Source: VGBK01 sp043810615
GTDB taxonomy: Bacteria > Actinomycetota > Acidimicrobiia > Spongiisociales > UBA11373
Assembly: GCA_043810615.1 (NCBI GenBank)
Contig: JBDROA010000145.1
Span: 1-17,703, forward strand
Direction: 5' to 3'
DNA: 17,703 nt
Positions within the stretch are counted from its first letter, which is position 1. Each line of letters opens with the position of its first letter. Below the pieces are notes generated by a model that saw only the letters and a program-made list of their open reading frames with translations, was not told the origin of the DNA and ran no database searches. Positions 13,047 to 17,703 of this stretch are shown one piece after another. A program made the translations under genes and the position numbers.

Positions 13047-14891
13047 TCAAACCTCCGGCCGGTACCAGCGCTCCAGGTTCCAGGTTCCGGGACGCGAAGG
13101 ATGGTGGCTGGGGCCGGCCAGGGTGTCGCTCCACCAGGCCAGGGCACTCCCCCGCGTGGCCAGGGGGATGAGGACTACCTGGTCGGCGAGGATCTCCTCG
13201 GCCTCGGCGGCCAGTTCGAGAAACCGGTCGCGGTCGGCGGTGGTGCCCATCTCCTCGAGGAGTGTTGCGTAGCGGGCGGTGGCGGCATCGGACACCGTCG
13301 AAGCCGCCTGGTCCAGGTCGTCGCCGTGCCCGGAGACGGCCGGGGTACCCCAGCGCTGGTAGTTCAGGCCGAGGGGAGGCGGTCCGGCCGGGTCCCAGTA
13401 GGCCAGGGTGCGGCCCGCCCCGCTCGCCCCGGCGGGCATGTCCCAGGCCCACAGCCCCAGGTCCCAGTCGCCCCGGGCAAAGGTCCGCCCGAAGAACAGT
13501 GCGGCGTCCTCGACGGCGAGACGGGCGTCGAAGCCGACGGCGTCGAGCATGCCGGCCACCATCTCTCCCACTTCGCGGCGCAGGCTCCCTTCGGCGGTGG
13601 TCGTGACCACCACTACCGGGGACTCGGCCGCGCAGTCCCGGCCCGCGGCAGCGCAGGCGTCCTCGAGGAGGGCGGTGGCCAGGGGCGGGTCGTAGGCGTA
13701 GCGGTCCCACCCGGGGCCGCTCGGCACGGGGGAGAGATCGAAGAACGAGGTGAGCGCCCCTCCGTTCACCCACGAGGGCAGGTCCGCCAGGGCGGCCCGG
13801 TCGACGGCGTGGGCCACCGCCCGACGAAAATCCACCGACTCGTTCAGGGAGGCGCGGTTGCGGTCGTTGGCCCCGAACTGAAAGGCGAGGTGCTCCCAGG
13901 CCGTGTCGTCGCCCACGGTCACCGCCACTCCTCCCAGGCTGCCGAGGCGGGCGATCACATCGGGCCAGGGCCCGAGATCCACGGCGTCGAAGCCCCCGCG
14001 GGCGAACCCCTCGACGGCCTGCAGGGCGCCCTCGACGAAGCGGAACGCCGCGGTGTCCAGGTAGGGGAGGGCCCGGCCGGCGTCGTCGGTGTGCCAGTAG
14101 GCGCCGCTGCGTTCGAAGACGGCGACGCTGCCGGGGGTGCCCGGGGCGGCCCCAGTCTCCGCCCATCCCAGGAAACGGAAGGGCCCGGCCGACGGCCAGG
14201 GCCGGGCGGACCAGTCGGTGAGCGGGTCGGTGCCGGCCACGGCGTGCCGAGGGAGCACCACGCCGAAGAGCCTCTCGTAGTCGATGGTGGGCCGGGGCAG
14301 GGTGAAGGAGAAGGCCTTCTCGCCCGCCGCCACCGATTCGGGGAGGATCTCGGCGTAGAGCGCCGCCTCGGGGTCGGGGAGGCCGAGGCCGGTGATCGCT
14401 TCGTAGGTGAAAGCGAAATCCTCGCCCGACACCGGACGCCCGTCTTCCCACACCGCGTCGGGCCGGATGCGGTAGGTGACTCTCATGGTGCCGTCGGGCC
14501 GTACCACCACTCCGCCGTTGGCGGTGGTGGGCATCTCTACGACGAGATCGGGCACGAAGTCGAAGGTGACGGGACTCACCTCCCAGGCGCCTGCTAGATA
14601 GGCCTCGCCGAGCGAAGGCACGAACCCCTCGGCCCACGGACTGAAGGAGAAGGGGGCCGAAGGCGCCACCACGGCGAGAGAGACGCTGCCCCCCACCGGG
14701 ACGGTCTCCGGCAGGGTGGTCGTGGTGGTGGCGGGCCGCACCGGCCGGGTGGTGGTGGTGGTGGTGGCCGTAGTGGTGGGGGCCGTGGAGGAGAGAGAGG
14801 TGGTCGAGGGGGCAGTGGTCCCGGCCGAGCCGTCGTCACCGCAGGCCGCCACCGCCAACAGGAGTGCCATCAGGGCGACGAGACACCGCAT
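13047..14891 (-). CDS. Family 5 extracellular solute-binding lipoprotein (peptide/nickel type)
   Basis: A 614-residue protein with a lipoprotein signal: a hydrophobic stretch ends in LLAVAAC, giving lipidated C17. A Thr/Ser-rich linker follows at about 18-65, then the SBP_bac_5 fold. Visible family features include YRIRPDAVWEDGRPVSGEDFAF cut into its two motifs (about 142-160), the central FRRAVAHAVDRAAL helix, and WDLGLWAWDMP near the C-terminal lobe. Such proteins usually capture oligopeptides or related solutes outside the membrane for an ABC transporter. No permease or ATPase gene lies in the window, so it is an orphan or works with a distant transporter. The ATG at 14891 sits 6 bases after a TAGCCT box, with no good Shine-Dalgarno sequence. 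Confidence 0.88.
   Translation of the reverse strand: MRCLVALMALLLAVAACGDDGSAGTTAPSTTSLSSTAPTTTATTTTTTRPVRPATTTTTLPETVPVGGSVSLAVVAPSAPFSFSPWAEGFVPSLGEAYLAGAWEVSPVTFDFVPDLVVEMPTTANGGVVVRPDGTMRVTYRIRPDAVWEDGRPVSGEDFAFTYEAITGLGLPDPEAALYAEILPESVAAGEKAFSFTLPRPTIDYERLFGVVLPRHAVAGTDPLTDWSARPWPSAGPFRFLGWAETGAAPGTPGSVAVFERSGAYWHTDDAGRALPYLDTAAFRFVEGALQAVEGFARGGFDAVDLGPWPDVIARLGSLGGVAVTVGDDTAWEHLAFQFGANDRNRASLNESVDFRRAVAHAVDRAALADLPSWVNGGALTSFFDLSPVPSGPGWDRYAYDPPLATALLEDACAAAGRDCAAESPVVVVTTTAEGSLRREVGEMVAGMLDAVGFDARLAVEDAALFFGRTFARGDWDLGLWAWDMPAGASGAGRTLAYWDPAGPPPLGLNYQRWGTPAVSGHGDDLDQAASTVSDAATARYATLLEEMGTTADRDRFLELAAEAEEILADQVVLIPLATRGSALAWWSDTLAGPSHHPSRPGTWNLERWYRPEV
14715..14800. repeat. Low-complexity GTG/GTC repeat encoding a Thr-rich linker
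   Basis: Short runs of GGTGGT-type triplets (plus strand) correspond to ACC-rich Thr codons in the linker behind the lipidated Cys of the solute-binding protein on the minus strand. It is a coding microsatellite prone to length change, not a separate element. Confidence 0.7.
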
Positions 14892-14897
14892 CCCACC

Positions 14898-14903
14898 AGG
14901 CTA
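14898..14903 (-). promoter_or_regulatory. Putative -10 box of the solute-binding lipoprotein gene
   Basis: On the minus strand TAGCCT fits TANNNT and ends 6 bases before ATG 14891, a leaderless arrangement. The 194-base gap to the divergent gene at 15086 holds this and one more such box, and nothing else I can support. Confidence 0.5.
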
Positions 14904-15071
14904 ACTCAGGGATCCCCACTCGGCTCCCGGTGACGCCGTCGGGGCTTCGTCGTCGAGGGTTCAGGGAACCATGGACTTCAGGTCGGTCTCGCGCTGCTCT
15001 GGTTGCGCGGCCACGTCGCGGGCCTGGTCGATGACCGCGGCCGGGGTCCCCGTCTGCTCCGCCGGCGCCGA

Positions 15072-15077
15072 TAGCAT
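15072..15077 (+). promoter_or_regulatory. Putative -10 box of the class V aminotransferase gene
   Basis: TAGCAT fits TANNNT and ends 8 bases before ATG 15086, with no Shine-Dalgarno sequence between. Confidence 0.5.
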
Positions 15078-15085
15078 CGGCGGCC

Positions 15086-16315
15086 ATGACCACGTTCGAC
15101 GTTCACGCCGTCCGTGCCCGCTTCCCCGCCCTCGCCCGGGCCGAGGGAGGCCGTCCGGTCGCCTACCTGGACGGCCCCGGGGGGACCCAGGTGCCCGCCG
15201 AGGTGATCGAGGCGATGAGCCACCGCCTGCGCCTGGGGACCGGCAACATCGGCGGAGCCTTCGGGGCGAGCCGCGAGGCCGACGCGGTAACCGCCGCGGC
15301 TCGGGAGGCGATGGCCGATTTCCTTGGTGGCCGGCCGGAGGAAGTGGTGTTCGGGCAGAACATGACCAGCCTCACTTTCGCGGTGAGCCGGGCCCTGGCT
15401 CGGGAGTGGGGCCCGGGGGACGAGGTGGTGGTCACCCGCCTCGACCACGACGCCAACGTCACCCCCTGGCGCCTGGCGGCCGCCGACCGGGGGGCGGTGG
15501 TGCAGGTGGTGGACTTCGACCCGGCCGACGGCACCCTGGACCTCGGCCAACTGGAGCAGGCGGTGGGGGAGCGCACCCGCCTGGTGGCGGTCGGGGCCGC
15601 CTCCAATGCCCTGGGCACGGTGCCCCCGGTGCGGCGGGTGGCCGACCTGGCCCACGCCGCCGGCGCTCCGGTCTTCGTCGATGCGGTGCATTACGCCCCG
15701 CACCGCCTCGTCGACGTCGCCGCCCTGGGGGCCGACTTCCTGGCTTGCTCCGCCTACAAGTTCTTCGGGCCGCACACGGGTGTGCTCTGGGGCCGCGCCG
15801 GCCTCCTCGAGTCACTGGAGGCCTACAGGGTGGTCCCCGCCCCGTCTTCGGGCCCGGGAAAGTGGGAGACCGGGACGCAGTCGTTCGAGTCGCTGGCCGG
15901 GGTGGCGGCCACCGTCGACTACCTGGCGAGCCTGGGTGAGGGCGGCGCCCGGCGGGAATGTCTGGCCGCTGCCATGACCGCGATCCGGGCCTACGAGGAG
16001 GCCCTGGCCGCCCGGTTCCTGGCCGGCATCGCCCGGATGCCCGGGATTCGCCTCCACGGCCTCGCCGACCCGGCCCGTCTCGCCGAGCGCACTCCCACTT
16101 TCTCCCTGGCAGTGGACGGCCTGTCCCCCGATGAGGCAGCCCGCCGCCTCGGCGAGCAGGGCATCCACGCCTGGAGCGGCGACTACTACGCCGTCGGGGT
16201 CATGGAGCACCTCGGGGTGGCCCGGCAAGGCGGCCTGCTGCGGATCGGCTTCGTCCACTACAACACGGCCGAAGAGGTGGACCGGGTACTGGAGATGCTG
16301 ACGAACCTGGCATAG
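15086..16315 (+). CDS. Cysteine desulfurase-like PLP enzyme (class V aminotransferase fold)
   Basis: A 409-residue fold-type I PLP enzyme. YLDGPGGTQVP at about 27-37 opens the domain. VFGQNMTSLTFAVSRALA at about 88-105 holds the phosphate-binding turn. D199 in VFVDAVHYAPH contacts the cofactor ring, and K225 in CSAYKFFGPHTGVLWG forms the Schiff base. ETGTQSFESLAG is typical of the VC1184-like 'cysteine desulfurase family' subgroup. The catalytic Cys loop of SufS or IscS is not seen in the expected C-terminal region (YYAVGVMEHLGVARQGGLLRI broken after GVMEHLG), so true desulfurase activity is doubtful. No Fe-S assembly genes are adjacent. The substrate is unknown. Confidence 0.86.
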   Translation: MTTFDVHAVRARFPALARAEGGRPVAYLDGPGGTQVPAEVIEAMSHRLRLGTGNIGGAFGASREADAVTAAAREAMADFLGGRPEEVVFGQNMTSLTFAVSRALAREWGPGDEVVVTRLDHDANVTPWRLAAADRGAVVQVVDFDPADGTLDLGQLEQAVGERTRLVAVGAASNALGTVPPVRRVADLAHAAGAPVFVDAVHYAPHRLVDVAALGADFLACSAYKFFGPHTGVLWGRAGLLESLEAYRVVPAPSSGPGKWETGTQSFESLAGVAATVDYLASLGEGGARRECLAAAMTAIRAYEEALAARFLAGIARMPGIRLHGLADPARLAERTPTFSLAVDGLSPDEAARRLGEQGIHAWSGDYYAVGVMEHLGVARQGGLLRIGFVHYNTAEEVDRVLEMLTNLA

Positions 16316-16337
16316 CGGCCCGGCCTGGGCAGGCCCG

Positions 16338-17703
16338 TCAGGCCCCGGCTTCCACCCGGTCCAGATCGCCGAACACCGCGTTGGGAGGGAAGGGGTCGGC
16401 GGGGAGGGCGGCGAGGGCCGGCGCAAGGCCGGTGACGGCGGCCCGGCGAGCCCGCGGCCCCCCGGAAGGCAGCAGGAGTTCGAAGGCGCTCACGGCGCCG
16501 CGGCAGTAGCGCAGTTCGCCACCCATGAGGCGGGCGAGGCGCCGCGAGACCGCAAGGCCGAGCCCCAGGGAGCCGGGCCGTCCCGGGGTCCGGTGGGCTC
16601 GCTCGTACGGCTCGAAGATGCGATCCACCTCCCGGTCGGGCACCCCCGGCCCGTCGTCGGTGACGATCAGCGCCACGACGGCGCCGCGCTGCTCCACCTC
16701 GATGCCGATTCGGGCGCCCCCGTAGCGGAAGGCATTGGTGATCAGGTTGCGCAGGATCTGGCGGACCCGCAGAGAATCGGCCCAGGCCGCGGCATCCCGG
16801 GTCGGCGGTCGCACGGTACGGCCCTCGGGGGTCGGCAGGCCGCGCAGGACCTGGGCGACCTGCTCTCCGAGCGAGATCCGCTCAGCGGCCACCCTCAACT
16901 GACCGGTCTCCACTCGTGAGGCCACCAGGAGGTCCTCGACCAGATGGGTGAGGTCGCGGCTCTGCTCGACGATGAGTCCGAGCAATTGGCTGCGCTCTTC
17001 CGGAGGCAGGTCGTCTCTGGAGCGGAGCTCCTCGGCCAGGCCGAGGACGGCCGTGAGCGGCGTGCGTAGCTCGTGCGAGACGGCGGCGATCAGCTCGTCC
17101 TTGGACAGCATGAGGGCCTCGAGGCGCTCGCCGGCGTCCTGTCGCTCGAGCGCGCTCACGAACATCTCGCCGATCAGGCCCAGCAGGCGGACATCGGCCT
17201 CGGACCAGATCGGGCCTCCGGGCAGGGAGTCGCAGCCGACGAAGCCCATGACCGCCCCGGCCCGAACCATGGGAACCACGATGAGGGAGGTGATCCCCTG
17301 TGCCTCGAACTCCGCTCGCTCGGCCGCTGCCTCCGCTGGGAGCTCCGACACCCGCGGCACCACCACCGGCTGCCCGGCCCGAAGCGCTCCGCATACCCAG
17401 GGCAGGTCGTCGGTGGCAGTGCCCTGGATGCGGTGCTTCATAGGGGACACCTGGGGAGCGCACCACTCGTGGGTGTTGGTCATCAGGAGGCCGTCGGGCG
17501 AGAACTGGAAGACGTAGGAGCGGGCGGCGCCGGCGTGGCGGCCGATCACCTGCAGGGCACGCTCGATTCCCTGGTCGGTCTCCCCCAGGTCCAGGTTGAT
17601 GAAGTCGGTGGAGAGCTTGGCGATGAGGTTCTCCAGGGCAGCCCGGCGCTGCAACTCCGCACGGTCCCGGTTGCGCTCGGTGAGGTCGGTGATCGCCACC
17701 ACC
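16338..17703 (-). CDS. Sensor histidine kinase with PAS-tail, GAF, HisKA and HATPase domains (5' partial)
   Basis: The frame is open to the window edge, so the N-terminus is missing. The first visible residues, VVAITDLTERNRDRAEL, look like the end of a PAS/PAC domain. A GAF domain spans roughly residues 25-190 of the visible part (RSYVFQFSPDG, GITSLIVVPMV, AGAVMGFVGCDS). The H box is DELIAAVSHELRTPL, with the phospho-accepting His. The N box is LRNLITNAFRYG. G1 is VTDDGPGVPD, the F box is IFEPYERAHR, and G2 is GSLGLGLAVSRRLARLMGG, so the kinase core is complete. After it, a tail of about 45 residues runs to TGA 16338. The 22-base gap to the convergent PLP gene has only a weak GC hairpin. No membrane segment or response regulator is visible within the window. 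Confidence 0.92.
   Translation of the reverse strand, partial: VVAITDLTERNRDRAELQRRAALENLIAKLSTDFINLDLGETDQGIERALQVIGRHAGAARSYVFQFSPDGLLMTNTHEWCAPQVSPMKHRIQGTATDDLPWVCGALRAGQPVVVPRVSELPAEAAAERAEFEAQGITSLIVVPMVRAGAVMGFVGCDSLPGGPIWSEADVRLLGLIGEMFVSALERQDAGERLEALMLSKDELIAAVSHELRTPLTAVLGLAEELRSRDDLPPEERSQLLGLIVEQSRDLTHLVEDLLVASRVETGQLRVAAERISLGEQVAQVLRGLPTPEGRTVRPPTRDAAAWADSLRVRQILRNLITNAFRYGGARIGIEVEQRGAVVALIVTDDGPGVPDREVDRIFEPYERAHRTPGRPGSLGLGLAVSRRLARLMGGELRYCRGAVSAFELLLPSGGPRARRAAVTGLAPALAALPADPFPPNAVFGDLDRVEAGA

Noticed and set aside
13029..14597. Long plus-strand frame opposite the lipoprotein gene
   Set aside because: Gly/Val/His-rich antisense shadow with no recognisable domain or start signals.
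12655..14637. Very long minus-strand frame of 660 codons
   Set aside because: It overlaps the solute-binding lipoprotein in another frame; its product is Arg/Gly/Pro-rich with no motif, while the other frame has a lipobox and family features.
16322..16335. Terminator hairpin between the PLP enzyme and the histidine kinase
   Set aside because: The stem is only 5 bases with a four-base loop and no T tract; such stems are frequent by chance at this GC content.

Overview
The window is about 17.7 kb of very GC-rich, densely packed bacterial DNA. The gene order carD - PIN/TRAM - ispD - ispF - cysS - rlmB, a DUF3263 protein and the TANNNT -10 / leaderless-start pattern all point to an actinomycete (Actinomycetota). 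A non-mycobacterial lineage such as Acidimicrobiia is plausible, but the sequence does not settle the class. No phage, transposase, CRISPR or conjugation genes are visible, and no gene-free stretch exceeds 300 bases.

Layout. (1) 1-5869, plus strand: a conserved housekeeping block. It starts with a CarD-type RNA polymerase regulator (5' end outside the window) carrying a long Lys/Ala/Pro tail. It continues with a membrane PIN/TRAM protein, ispD and ispF joined by 4-base overlaps, cysS behind its own promoter, and rlmB overlapping cysS by 26 bases. A damaged glycerophosphodiester phosphodiesterase lies on the minus strand between ispF and cysS. (2) 5895-7301: a TauE/SafE permease (minus), a frameshifted and shortened GNAT-like gene (plus), and tRNA-Thr(TGT) (minus). 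(3) 7397-9382, plus: a DUF3263 protein, an AlaX-type trans-editing protein, and a CvpA-CAP fusion coupled to it. (4) 9372-11005, minus: a HAD-like protein with a possible leader peptide, a strong hairpin terminator, and an EamA-type transporter. (5) 11088-12124, plus: a multiply frameshifted gene resembling DUF6777. (6) 12076-14891, minus: a solute-binding lipoprotein, a small membrane protein and a YbaK-type deacylase. (7) 15086-16315, plus: a class V PLP enzyme. (8) 16338-17703, minus: a GAF/HisKA/HATPase sensor kinase whose N-terminus lies outside the window.

How the genes work together. The first block joins transcription control, isoprenoid precursor synthesis (IspD and IspF of the MEP pathway), Cys-tRNA charging and 23S rRNA methylation. 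AlaX and YbaK are free-standing editing factors that clear mischarged tRNAs, so the window is rich in translation-fidelity genes. The rest is a patchwork of transport, envelope and signalling genes with alternating strands and short promoters.

Most notable points: the repetitive basic tail on CarD with an exact 83-base internal repeat; the CvpA-CAP fusion; a recurring TANNNT box 6-8 bases before start codons (leaderless transcripts); and seven apparent one-base losses at G/C runs, all confined to three non-core genes. I see no clear multi-gene system that is wholly new.
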